The notes beneath the pieces were generated by a model that did no database searches, was not told where the DNA came from, and saw nothing but the letters and a program-made list of their open reading frames with translations. This document shows, piece by piece, positions 10,171-18,342 of a stretch of DNA of 64,000 nt; the stretch's first letter is position 1, and every line of letters starts with the position of its first letter. The position numbers and the translations under genes were made by a program. This stretch comes from Paramuribaculum sp. (GTDB lineage: Bacteria > Bacteroidota > Bacteroidia > Bacteroidales > Muribaculaceae): NCBI GenBank assembly GCA_029060545.1, contig JAIDTT010000082.1, positions 1 to 64,000 of the forward strand, written 5' to 3'.

Positions 10171-10391
10171 GTATAGACTCATTGTCTATACTGACATTTT
10201 GAAACCAAGAGGCGTTATGTCTTCTGCTTGTACGGATAAAGCGTAGGAAACTTACATCCAAGTATATGCAAGAGAAAGTCATGACAGTCTCCATGCCATA
10301 TGGCGTGGAGTTGTTATTTCCACATCTTCATATACAGGTATTCCTACCACCTATCCGTAAAGGCGTGGCATAGCAGCCCACGCCTCTTTTA
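10171..10391 (+). ncRNA. Structured non-coding RNA candidate, rod-like, ending in an intrinsic terminator (6S-like or other Bacteroidales RNA; family not assigned)
   Basis: Nested helices read from sequence: 10171-10178/10184-10191; 10208-10215/10380-10387; 10231-10238/10352-10359; 10243-10249/10341-10347; 10262-10268/10329-10335; 10289-10297/10302-10310; terminator 10361-10368/10378-10385 then TCTTTT. Confidence 0.6.
10361..10391 (+). terminator. Rho-independent terminator
   Basis: AGGCGTGG-catagcagc-CCACGCCT followed by CTTTT. Confidence 0.65.
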
Positions 10392-10433
10392 ATAACCACC
10401 TGTGTTGGGTTGTACAGGCAAAAATAACAAAAT

Positions 10434-10670
10434 ATGACGATAGTAGAATGTTTTGATACATATAAGGACTCCGAAATTAAGAAAATAGTTGGAGGCAGGA
10501 TGGTACATATAAAATATAGGGACGGTAGCTCCAAGAAGGGAATTGTTACGAATTTCATCAGAGCGGCTATTGCTGATGATGTCAATCGAACCATTATAGG
10601 TTTCATATTGAATGAAGAAGAAATAGTCGTATCTAAAGGTATTATTGATAATATTTATATCCTTAACTAA
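10434..10670 (+). CDS. Small hypothetical protein (78 aa, possibly small beta-barrel)
   Basis: MTIVECFDTYKDSEIKKIVGGRMVHIKYRDGSSKKGIV...; AT-rich, same strand as following genes. Confidence 0.6.
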   Translation: MTIVECFDTYKDSEIKKIVGGRMVHIKYRDGSSKKGIVTNFIRAAIADDVNRTIIGFILNEEEIVVSKGIIDNIYILN

Positions 10671-10677
10671 GAATACC

Positions 10678-11376
10678 ATGAACGTCAAAACCGCGAAGTT
10701 AGTATTATCATTAAGTGTTTTGCTAAATATTATCCTTGGCTGCTTATTTTTCCTAAAGTCATGTTCTAATTCTCAATCTGCAAATAAGAATATAGATAGA
10801 AAGGAAGACTTAGTAACCCTACAAAATAAAGCAGCTGGATATATGCGTGATGCCATATGTGAAAATTTATATTACCCCAATACATACGATCCAGTAAAAA
10901 CCACTATTGACAGCGTCTTTTATGGTCCACTTACAGATGGAGAGTGTGTGCAGGCTGCCGAAGAATTAATTGACCTAAGATCTCAATATTCTTCAGCTCA
11001 ACATGCTTATAATGATGCTGTCGATCATATCAAATTTCATGGAATTACAGATCTTGGCACATTTCACTGGGGTAAAGATCGAGACGATGCAAAAGCAAAA
11101 ATGCAGAATCTTAAGGAAAAAATCGACCTGAGACAAACAACAATAAGAAATCGCGACACTTCAATGGACGGAGAGTTTATTGGATGGCAGATTGTACATC
11201 GTTACAGAGCTGCAAACAGTAAAGGTGAGGTTTCTTTTGGAAATGTTCTCTATATATTAGACCCCACCTTAACGAAAAGCTATTTCAGATATTCTCTTGA
11301 TAACAATGACAAGAACAATCTTGAATCAATTAGAGAAGTAATAGAATCAGAATTGGGTTATAAAAACAATCAGTAA
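10678..11376 (+). CDS. Hypothetical membrane-anchored protein
   Basis: MNVKTAKLVLSLSVLLNIILGCLFFLKSC N-terminal TM/lipobox-like segment; start 7 bp after previous stop. Confidence 0.65.
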   Translation: MNVKTAKLVLSLSVLLNIILGCLFFLKSCSNSQSANKNIDRKEDLVTLQNKAAGYMRDAICENLYYPNTYDPVKTTIDSVFYGPLTDGECVQAAEELIDLRSQYSSAQHAYNDAVDHIKFHGITDLGTFHWGKDRDDAKAKMQNLKEKIDLRQTTIRNRDTSMDGEFIGWQIVHRYRAANSKGEVSFGNVLYILDPTLTKSYFRYSLDNNDKNNLESIREVIESELGYKNNQ

Positions 11377-11384
11377 ACTGCAAA

Positions 11385-11861
11385 ATGGGAAAATTCACAA
11401 ACGAACTAATCTTATTAATTATGGTTACAATACCTTGCTTTCTCTTATCATGTGAGAGAGACAATGAGCCCACAATGCCAGAAAACAGTCAAGCCAATCA
11501 GGATGGTAATTCTGAAGGAAACAACTCTAATATAAGTTATTACTTTAGAGTTGAGACCCCAGTAGGGAACATCCGTCCAGAAGCAGGCAAACTAGATATT
11601 TCGTTTGATTGCAACCAATCGTGGTCTGCATCCTATAGTGGCAATATTAGTGGATTTTCATATACTCCCTCAAACGGAAACGGAAGAGGCAAAATCACGA
11701 TAAAGTATGATGAAGTCAAATATAGCGAAACTTCAACTGATATTACTTGGAATGAATCTGGAACTTTGACATTCCATGTACGCGAGGGGAACTCGAAGAA
11801 TTTCAAAAATACGACTTATAATGTTTATATTAGTCGTAAAGGAAGCAAAATGAAAGTATAA
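11385..11861 (+). CDS. Hypothetical lipoprotein with BACON-like beta-sandwich domain
   Basis: LLIMVTIPCFLLSCERD lipobox; 'LDISFDCNQSWSASYSGNISGFSYTPSNGNGRGKITI' resembles the BACON pattern. Confidence 0.55.
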   Translation: MGKFTNELILLIMVTIPCFLLSCERDNEPTMPENSQANQDGNSEGNNSNISYYFRVETPVGNIRPEAGKLDISFDCNQSWSASYSGNISGFSYTPSNGNGRGKITIKYDEVKYSETSTDITWNESGTLTFHVREGNSKNFKNTTYNVYISRKGSKMKV

Positions 11862-11882
11862 TACAAAATACCAAGCATAACA

Positions 11883-13358
11883 ATGAAACGTATTCTAACA
11901 ATTATTGCTCTTATATTTATGAGCATCTCCTCCTTATCCGCTCATGAGGTCAACAAATATAAATACTTTTGCTTAGATGTAGAAGAAAATCCCTATGGAA
12001 TTGAAAAGCGTTTCCGTGAAGAATTCAAGAAAGTAGGCTTCTTAGTGATAGATAGTGATAACTATGAACAACTTGATCCACAAGAAAAAGCTAAAACTCT
12101 GTTCGTCGAATACGATTATTTCTTGAATCACAATGGGGATAGTTCTTTGGCTATAATATTAAAGAATGCCGCAGGTGCAATTGTATGGAGTAATATAGGT
12201 TATGGATGTACATTTCTTTCAGCATCTGGCGATTTCAAAAAATGCACGAAACAAATTATGACTGCTTTTAAGCGATTAAAATATAAATATGACGAAAGTA
12301 TTACATTTAATCAAACCATTCAACATCCGTATACTAAATGGACGGAAGATAGTGTGAAAACATATTTAAGTGGAAAAAGAATTTCCCCTGTAGAAGGAAT
12401 ATATAAAAATTATTCAAATGATGGAAATGCATACAGTATTGCTATCCTAAAACATGATGACAAATTTTATGGAATAATATTAGATTCTGATAATGAACTT
12501 TGGAAAACAGGTGATACAAAAATCATTCTAAACCATATTGAAGGTTCAGCATACGATGCTGTATATTACGATTTGAACCATCAAAAGGTAAATGCAATTG
12601 CGAGCATCAAAGATAATAGATTATTGGAATTTTCTGCTCCATATAGAGGGGATATTATGACCTTCTCTTTTATTAAAACTTACCCGTCGAGTGGAGAAAA
12701 AAGTGGCGGTAGCGTATCTCCAAGCGGGCAATGCAAAGCCACTGGAAGTGGGGTCTTGATATCGGACAACGTAATTATCACGAACTATCACGTGGTAGAT
12801 GATGCTGAAAAAGTCGAAGCAATAATTAATATAAACGGAATTCCCGAGGCATTCTCAGCTCGTGTTTTATGTACCGATAAGACAAATGACTTGGCAATCG
12901 TGTGCATCAAGGATGAAAAATTTAAAAGTCAAGGAAATGCCCCGTTCCAGATTCTGCCTAATACCGTAGATGTTGGCACATCGGTGTTTGCAATGGGATT
13001 CCCTTTAACCTCCTTTTTAGGTGATGAAGTAAAAATTACTGATGGTATAATAAGTTCAAAGTCGGGATTTGATGGCGATATAGTCACCTATCAAATATCT
13101 GTACCAATCCAACCAGGAAATAGCGGTGGACCTCTATTTGACAAAAAGGGTAATTTAGTTGGTATTACAAACGCAGGAATAGATAAAAGCGTTGCTGAAA
13201 ATGTTGGTTATGCAATAAAAACGCCATATGTCCTTAATATTATAGACTCCGCGCCCATAAATATATCGATTCCACAAGGCATAACCTTACCCAAAGACAA
13301 TCTACCCGAACTTATTAAGTGCTTAAAACCATATGTAGTTTATATAAAAATATACTAG
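11883..13358 (+). CDS. Trypsin-like (S1/S1C) serine protease with long N-terminal extension
   Basis: Signal peptide; GSGVLISDNVIITNYHVV (His), NDLAIVCI (Asp), QPGNSGGPLFDKKGNLVGI (Ser). Confidence 0.85.
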   Translation: MKRILTIIALIFMSISSLSAHEVNKYKYFCLDVEENPYGIEKRFREEFKKVGFLVIDSDNYEQLDPQEKAKTLFVEYDYFLNHNGDSSLAIILKNAAGAIVWSNIGYGCTFLSASGDFKKCTKQIMTAFKRLKYKYDESITFNQTIQHPYTKWTEDSVKTYLSGKRISPVEGIYKNYSNDGNAYSIAILKHDDKFYGIILDSDNELWKTGDTKIILNHIEGSAYDAVYYDLNHQKVNAIASIKDNRLLEFSAPYRGDIMTFSFIKTYPSSGEKSGGSVSPSGQCKATGSGVLISDNVIITNYHVVDDAEKVEAIININGIPEAFSARVLCTDKTNDLAIVCIKDEKFKSQGNAPFQILPNTVDVGTSVFAMGFPLTSFLGDEVKITDGIISSKSGFDGDIVTYQISVPIQPGNSGGPLFDKKGNLVGITNAGIDKSVAENVGYAIKTPYVLNIIDSAPINISIPQGITLPKDNLPELIKCLKPYVVYIKIY

Positions 13359-13436
13359 TTTCAAAGATAACGCCACAATAGATCTCATATGACTCTATCG
13401 GTGGCGTTTCAATTATAATTTTATTCCTTATCTGCG

Positions 13437-13568
13437 TTACTTGACTTTTTTATAGCGATAATTGCGAACGCTAAGACCGGGATGACGGCTCAACCACAAT
13501 TTGAATTCTTCGCTGAGCGAAGCGGCAGAGCCGATGATATCTAATATTTTTTTGCTTCCGCCCTGCTG
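13437..13568 (-). pseudogene. Start-less coding-like remnant
   Basis: Minus strand reads QQGGSKKILDIIGSAASLSEEFKLWLSRHPGLSVRNYRYKKVK*, protein-like but no start codon and preceded by TAG. Confidence 0.3.
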
Positions 13569-13581
13569 CTAAGCCGCTGAA

Positions 13582-13612
13582 GCACTTTTATTATGCTTAT
13601 TGCAGGTTCAAC
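13582..13612. repeat. Right copy of the 31-bp direct repeat flanking the AT-rich island
   Basis: GCACTTTTATTATGCTTATTGCAGGTTCAAC. Confidence 0.8.
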
Positions 13613-13708
13613 GCGGCCTTTAGAGTAGTTTGTCGGATTTTTTTGCTAATATTGCAATTGCTTACGAAGGATCCAATCCCATCGCACTATCGATATTTTT
13701 TACTCTAT

Positions 13709-13999
13709 ATGTTTATTGCTATTCTGACATATAAGAAGCCGCTTGAAGAGGTAGACCGATTCCTGCAGGCGCATCGGGATTTTCTTGCCCGGCATTACGC
13801 TGCCGGCGATATTATCACATCAGGACCGCGCAATCCGCGTACCGGAGGAGTATTTATAATCAGGGCAGCGGACAGGTCGGCAGTCAAGGTGCTCATTGGT
13901 CAGGATCCGTTCATGATTAATGGCATTGCCGACTATCAGATTGTAGAATTCGTACCTACGATGTTCTGCGATGATTGTCTCAAATCTATTCTATCATAG
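13709..13999 (+). CDS. YciI-like family protein
   Basis: MFIAILTYKKPLEEVDRFLQAHRDFLARHYAAGDIITSGPRNPRTGGVFII. Confidence 0.75.
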   Translation: MFIAILTYKKPLEEVDRFLQAHRDFLARHYAAGDIITSGPRNPRTGGVFIIRAADRSAVKVLIGQDPFMINGIADYQIVEFVPTMFCDDCLKSILS

Positions 14000-14003
14000 C
14001 GAG

Positions 14004-14573
14004 ATGAAGGTTGTAGGTATTAGCGGGAGTGCGCGCAAGGATGGCAATACGGCTATCATTATCCGGAAGGTATTTGAGGTGCTCAACAATGAAGGTATTG
14101 ATACGGAATTGGTGCAACTGGCTGATTATGATATTCAGCCGTGTCGTGGTTGTTTTGCCTGTAAAGGACGAGGTAACTGCGCGTTTACCAACGATGGTTT
14201 CGCAGAAGTATTCGGCCGGATGGCGGACGCTGATGGAATAATTCTCGGTTCGCCGGTATACTCTGCCGATGTCTCGGCTAAGATGAAAGCCTTCCTGGAA
14301 CGTGGAGGCGTGGTCGTCGCAACCAATCCCGGACTTCTTCGCCACCGGGTCGGAGCTTCGGTTGCCGCCGTGCGACGTGGCGGTGGAATGACTACCGTTG
14401 ACACGATGAACCATTTCATGCTCAACAAGGAAATGATTGTCGTAGGTTCGACGTACTGGAATATCGTCTATGGTAAAAACACAGGAGACGTGCTCAATGA
14501 TGAGGAAGGCATAGCCAACATGCGCAATCTCGGCGCCAATCTGGCATGGGCGTTGCTGAAACTACAGGGTTGA
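14004..14573 (+). CDS. Flavodoxin family protein / NADPH-dependent FMN reductase
   Basis: VVGISGSARKDGNTAIIIRKVFE...DYDIQPCRGCFACKGRGNC...ADGIILGSPVYSADVSAKMKAFLER. Confidence 0.88.
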   Translation: MKVVGISGSARKDGNTAIIIRKVFEVLNNEGIDTELVQLADYDIQPCRGCFACKGRGNCAFTNDGFAEVFGRMADADGIILGSPVYSADVSAKMKAFLERGGVVVATNPGLLRHRVGASVAAVRRGGGMTTVDTMNHFMLNKEMIVVGSTYWNIVYGKNTGDVLNDEEGIANMRNLGANLAWALLKLQG

Positions 14574-14632
14574 TGGTGAAAATTTTGTATATTTGTGGGT
14601 GATTACACTGATTTGCAAACTCACAACCGATT

Positions 14633-15823
14633 ATGATACAAGCTCAAGAGATTACTGATTTTCTGAACGAAAATATCACTGGCGAGCACTGCGGCCTATG
14701 GATACACTTGAGTCTGATTGCAGGCATTGCGGCGGTGTCGGTGGCTTCATATTACGTGGTGAATCTGCTCGGCCGGCTAATAAGGGTGCTGGTGGACAAG
14801 ACGAGCACGAAGTGGGATGACGATATGCTCAACGATGCTTTTCTGCAAGCTTTGGGTCAGCTGGCGCCGGCGCTGGTAGTATGGTGGCTGCTGCCAAAGT
14901 TTTTCTCGACGTCCGACGCCTCGGCTATGTGGATCAGTATCGGTACGCGATGCTATATCCTGTGGACGGTGATTTATATCGTGTGTATCACGATATCTAA
15001 TCTATACAATGCGTTTTCCCGCCGTCCGAAGCTGCGCGCATACGCGGTGAAAGGTATATTCCAGATGGCTAAACTGGTGGTGATCCTGTTGGGTGTGATC
15101 CTGACGGTGAGCATACTTATCGAGAAGTCGCCGGTGGCGATACTTACGGCTATCGGTGCATCAGCTGCTATACTGATGTTGGTGTTCAAAGACACGATCC
15201 TGGGCCTGGTGGCTTCTGTGCAACTTACGGCCAACCGGATGCTGAAACGCGGCGACTGGGTGGTGGTGGATAAGCATGGTGCCAACGGTGAGGTGACGGA
15301 TGTATCGCTCACGACGGTGAAGGTGCGCAACTGGGACAATTCGATCACTACTATTCCGCCTTACTCGCTGGTGTCGGAATCGTTTCGCAACTACCAGCCG
15401 ATGGTGAAAGGGAAGGGGCGCCGCGTGGAACGGTCGATCTATATCGATGTCAACAGTGTGGGGTTCTGCTCGGAGGAGCATCTGCGGCGTCTGGCCGACG
15501 GCGGTTTTATCGATGCGGCCATAGCTGAAGGCGGCGGCCGGCATGTGAATCTGACGCTGCTGCGCGACTATCTGGAGCGATACCTGAGCGGTCACGAGCT
15601 TGTCAACGCGAATATGCTGTATATGGTGCGACAGATGGAGCCGACGCCATCTGGTCTGCCTCTACAGCTTTATTTCTTCACATACCGCACTTCCTGGAAG
15701 GAATACGAGCATGTGCAAAGTGATATTTTCGACCACGTGTATGCCACGATAGGTGAGTTCGGCCTGCGCATATTCCAGACTCCGGCAGGCACGGATATCT
15801 CCGGCTTAGGCCACCGATCGTGA
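14633..15823 (+). CDS. Mechanosensitive ion channel (MscS family)
   Basis: ILMLVFKDTILGLVASVQLTANRMLKRGDWVVVDKHGANGEVTDVSLTTVKVRNWDNSITTIPPY. Confidence 0.88.
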   Translation: MIQAQEITDFLNENITGEHCGLWIHLSLIAGIAAVSVASYYVVNLLGRLIRVLVDKTSTKWDDDMLNDAFLQALGQLAPALVVWWLLPKFFSTSDASAMWISIGTRCYILWTVIYIVCITISNLYNAFSRRPKLRAYAVKGIFQMAKLVVILLGVILTVSILIEKSPVAILTAIGASAAILMLVFKDTILGLVASVQLTANRMLKRGDWVVVDKHGANGEVTDVSLTTVKVRNWDNSITTIPPYSLVSESFRNYQPMVKGKGRRVERSIYIDVNSVGFCSEEHLRRLADGGFIDAAIAEGGGRHVNLTLLRDYLERYLSGHELVNANMLYMVRQMEPTPSGLPLQLYFFTYRTSWKEYEHVQSDIFDHVYATIGEFGLRIFQTPAGTDISGLGHRS

Positions 15824-16023
15824 GATACCAAGCGGTCTGTACGACAACGATGCGCTTCAATACGGCCTGAGAAAGCTCGGCATAGACCACATATTATTTT
15901 TCGGCTGATTTCCCATATATTCCGATGACCGGAGCACAAGCCTTCATAGCGAATGCCCCCCTCTCAGATTATTATAAAGAACTTTTCGGTAGTATCAACG
16001 CTGAGAAGCTTCTTCAATTGTAG
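15824..16023 (+). pseudogene. Decayed C-terminal remnant of an amidohydrolase-family gene
   Basis: Frame 1 reads IPSGLYDNDALQYGLRKLGIDHILFFG* (stop 15906-15908), then +1 frame MTGAQAFIANAPLSDYYKELFGSINAEKLLQL* (15925-16023); both resemble the C-terminus of COG2159-type amidohydrolases. Confidence 0.5.
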
Positions 16024-16049
16024 CATCGGTCGATGGCGATTGAGCTTCC

Positions 16050-16106
16050 CAACAAATATTTTGAGCCGCACAACAAAACATAAAGGACAAAAATGTAGTA
16101 ACTTTG
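16050..16106 (+). promoter_or_regulatory. Promoter of araC-type gene with phased direct repeats (CAACAAA x2, 21-bp phase) and TAACTTTG
   Basis: CAACAAA at 16050 and 16071; TAACTTTG 16099-16106; parallel arrangement at 16951-17011. Confidence 0.6.
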
Positions 16107-16128
16107 CGGCATAACGAGAATCCTGAAT

Positions 16129-16947
16129 ATGGAAAGACTTGACGTGCTCGACTGCCACAATGCCTATATCGGCAGCTACTTTACCGACGACCGCGGGTGT
16201 GCCCACTGCTGCCGCGAGCATACTCTCATATATATCTACTCAGGTGAACTTGAAATCACTGACGGGAACCGAAAATCGCGACTCAAGGCAGGCGACTGTG
16301 CATTTATGCGCCGCGACAACCGTATGTGGTTGCAGAAGCGAGTCTGTGACGGTATGCCCTATCATTCGATAGTACTGAAGTTTTCAAAAGATTTTCTGCG
16401 CGAATACTACCAGTCGCTCAGCCGGCGCGATATCCCGCGGGATGCCCGCCGCGACAAACACAGTCTGTACATCTTTCCCTCCGGAAGGAATGATGTTAGA
16501 GGGCTCTTCGAATCTATCCTGCCTTATTTCGAGGCCGGGATGAAACCTACCGAAGAGATGCTGATACAACGACTATCTGAGGGTGTAAGGATGATACTCG
16601 ACATTGACGTGAATCTGTATGCGTCGCTCTTTGATTTTGTAGATCCCTGGAAGATTGACCTGATGGAATTTATGGAGCGGAATTATATGCATAATCTGTC
16701 GATGGAGGAGATTGCCTATTTCACGGGGCGCAGTCTCGCTTCGTTTAAGCGCGACTTCAAGCGGTATTGCGATGTGACGCCACAGAAATGGATAATCCGA
16801 CGCCGGCTTCAGGCAGCACATGAGCTTATCCGCAGAGGTGGACGCAAAGTATCCGATGTGTGCCTTGATGTGGGATTCAAGAATCTGTCGCATTTTTCCA
16901 AAGTCTACAAGGAGGCTTATGGTGTCGCTCCGACTATGGTGATATGA
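16129..16947 (+). CDS. AraC-family transcriptional regulator
   Basis: C-terminal HTH: FTGRSLASFKRDFKRYCDVTPQKWIIRRRLQAAHELIRRGGRKVSDVCLDVGFKNLSHFSKVYKEAYG. Confidence 0.92.
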   Translation: MERLDVLDCHNAYIGSYFTDDRGCAHCCREHTLIYIYSGELEITDGNRKSRLKAGDCAFMRRDNRMWLQKRVCDGMPYHSIVLKFSKDFLREYYQSLSRRDIPRDARRDKHSLYIFPSGRNDVRGLFESILPYFEAGMKPTEEMLIQRLSEGVRMILDIDVNLYASLFDFVDPWKIDLMEFMERNYMHNLSMEEIAYFTGRSLASFKRDFKRYCDVTPQKWIIRRRLQAAHELIRRGGRKVSDVCLDVGFKNLSHFSKVYKEAYGVAPTMVI

Positions 16948-16950
16948 ACT

Positions 16951-17011
16951 TCTCAGCAAAGACATTTGAGCCTCTCAGCAAAGCGGATCGAAAAATGTTG
17001 TAGTATCTTTG
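16951..17011 (+). promoter_or_regulatory. Second AraC-locus promoter: TCTCAGCAAA direct repeats plus TATCTTTG
   Basis: TCTCAGCAAA at 16951-16960 and 16973-16982; TATCTTTG 17004-17011 followed by CGGCATA as at 16107. Confidence 0.65.
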
Positions 17012-17044
17012 CGGCATAGAAAAAAATCATCATCTTCAAATCGT

Positions 17045-17608
17045 ATGGATATTTTTGAAAAAGACCTCAGTGGTGCGATGGTTTCGCCTGACGAGCCGGG
17101 CTATGAAGCCCTGATAGCTGAGATATTTGAGACAATAAAGACTGCCACGGAGCTGAATACCGGCTACCGATCGCCTGATGAGGTACACGAATTCATGGAG
17201 AAAATCCTCGGGAAGCCTATGCCGGAAAGTACTACAGTGCTGCCGCCACTATACATCGACTACGGCAAGCCCGTGACGATAGGCGAAGGCTGCTTCATCC
17301 AGCAGTGCTGCACTTTCTTCGGACGCGGCGGCATCACGATAGGCAATGGCGTGTTTATCGGGCCTAAGTGCAATCTGATCACAATCAACCACGACCCTGA
17401 CCCCGACAACCGGAGCGCTACCTACGGACGCCCTATCGTGATAGAGGACAATGTGTGGATCGGCATCAATTCCACAATACTACCGGGTGTAAGAATTGGC
17501 TACGGAGCGATAGTAGGAGCGCAAAGTGTGGTAACTCACGATGTTGCGCCGATGACAGTGGTAGCAGGCAATCCGGCCCGAATAATCAAGAAAATCGAGG
17601 TAAAATAA
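17045..17608 (+). CDS. Left-handed beta-helix acetyltransferase (maltose/galactoside O-acetyltransferase-like)
   Basis: Hexapeptide repeats: IGEGCFIQQCCTFFGRGGITIGNGVFIGPKCNLITINHDPDP...IVIEDNVWIGINSTILPGVRIGYGAIVGAQSVV. Confidence 0.88.
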   Translation: MDIFEKDLSGAMVSPDEPGYEALIAEIFETIKTATELNTGYRSPDEVHEFMEKILGKPMPESTTVLPPLYIDYGKPVTIGEGCFIQQCCTFFGRGGITIGNGVFIGPKCNLITINHDPDPDNRSATYGRPIVIEDNVWIGINSTILPGVRIGYGAIVGAQSVVTHDVAPMTVVAGNPARIIKKIEVK

Positions 17609-17614
17609 ACAGAT

Positions 17615-18337
17615 ATGAGAAGAATAATAACGGCATTGGCCGTGATCTTGGCATCGGCTATCGCCCTACAGGCGAAAACGCTCGTGGTGTATTACAGCTA
17701 TACGAATAATGTACAGAGCATTGTTGAGGCGCTTACCCAACAAATCAACGCCGATGTGGTGCGTATCGAACCGGCTGAGAAGGGGCTTGACTATGCCGCC
17801 AATAATTATGCGATAGGCAGTGCGCAGATAGCTGCGATACGTAATAATCCGACCGATGCAGCCTCCTACCCGGCGATAGATGCTGTGAATGTGAATCTTG
17901 CCGAGTATGATTGCATAATAATAGGAGCTCCACTCTGGTGGAGCCAGATGGCCGCACCACTGCAGACCTATCTTTTTGAAAATGGTGCCGCAATGGCGGG
18001 TAAACACATTGGACTGATAGTATCGAGCGCAAGCAGTGGCATAAGCGGAGTGGAGGAAGATGCCAAGCGTCTTATCCCTGACGGAGATTTCTTCACGACA
18101 TCGCTATGGGTACGTAGCGCGCAGGTATCCAGCGCACCAAGCCTGATCGAGCAATGGCTCACAGATATAGACTATAAGGCTGTGGCTGATCTTGGCACCG
18201 TGGCGAATGATCAGGATACGGATCATTACACTGTGTATTCCATATCGGGTAATCTGGTCGGCAGCCGTATGGCATCTCTTGAGAATCTCGCCACAGGCTT
18301 GTATATCATCAATGGTAGAAAGGTACGTATGAACTGA
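17615..18337 (+). CDS. Exported flavodoxin with C-terminal T9SS-type sorting-like tail
   Basis: Signal peptide MRRIITALAVILASAIALQA; KTLVVYYSYTNNVQSIVEAL flavodoxin; C-term VYSISGNLVGSRMASLENLATGLYIINGRKVRMN. Confidence 0.75.
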   Translation: MRRIITALAVILASAIALQAKTLVVYYSYTNNVQSIVEALTQQINADVVRIEPAEKGLDYAANNYAIGSAQIAAIRNNPTDAASYPAIDAVNVNLAEYDCIIIGAPLWWSQMAAPLQTYLFENGAAMAGKHIGLIVSSASSGISGVEEDAKRLIPDGDFFTTSLWVRSAQVSSAPSLIEQWLTDIDYKAVADLGTVANDQDTDHYTVYSISGNLVGSRMASLENLATGLYIINGRKVRMN

Positions 18338-18342
18338 ATCCT

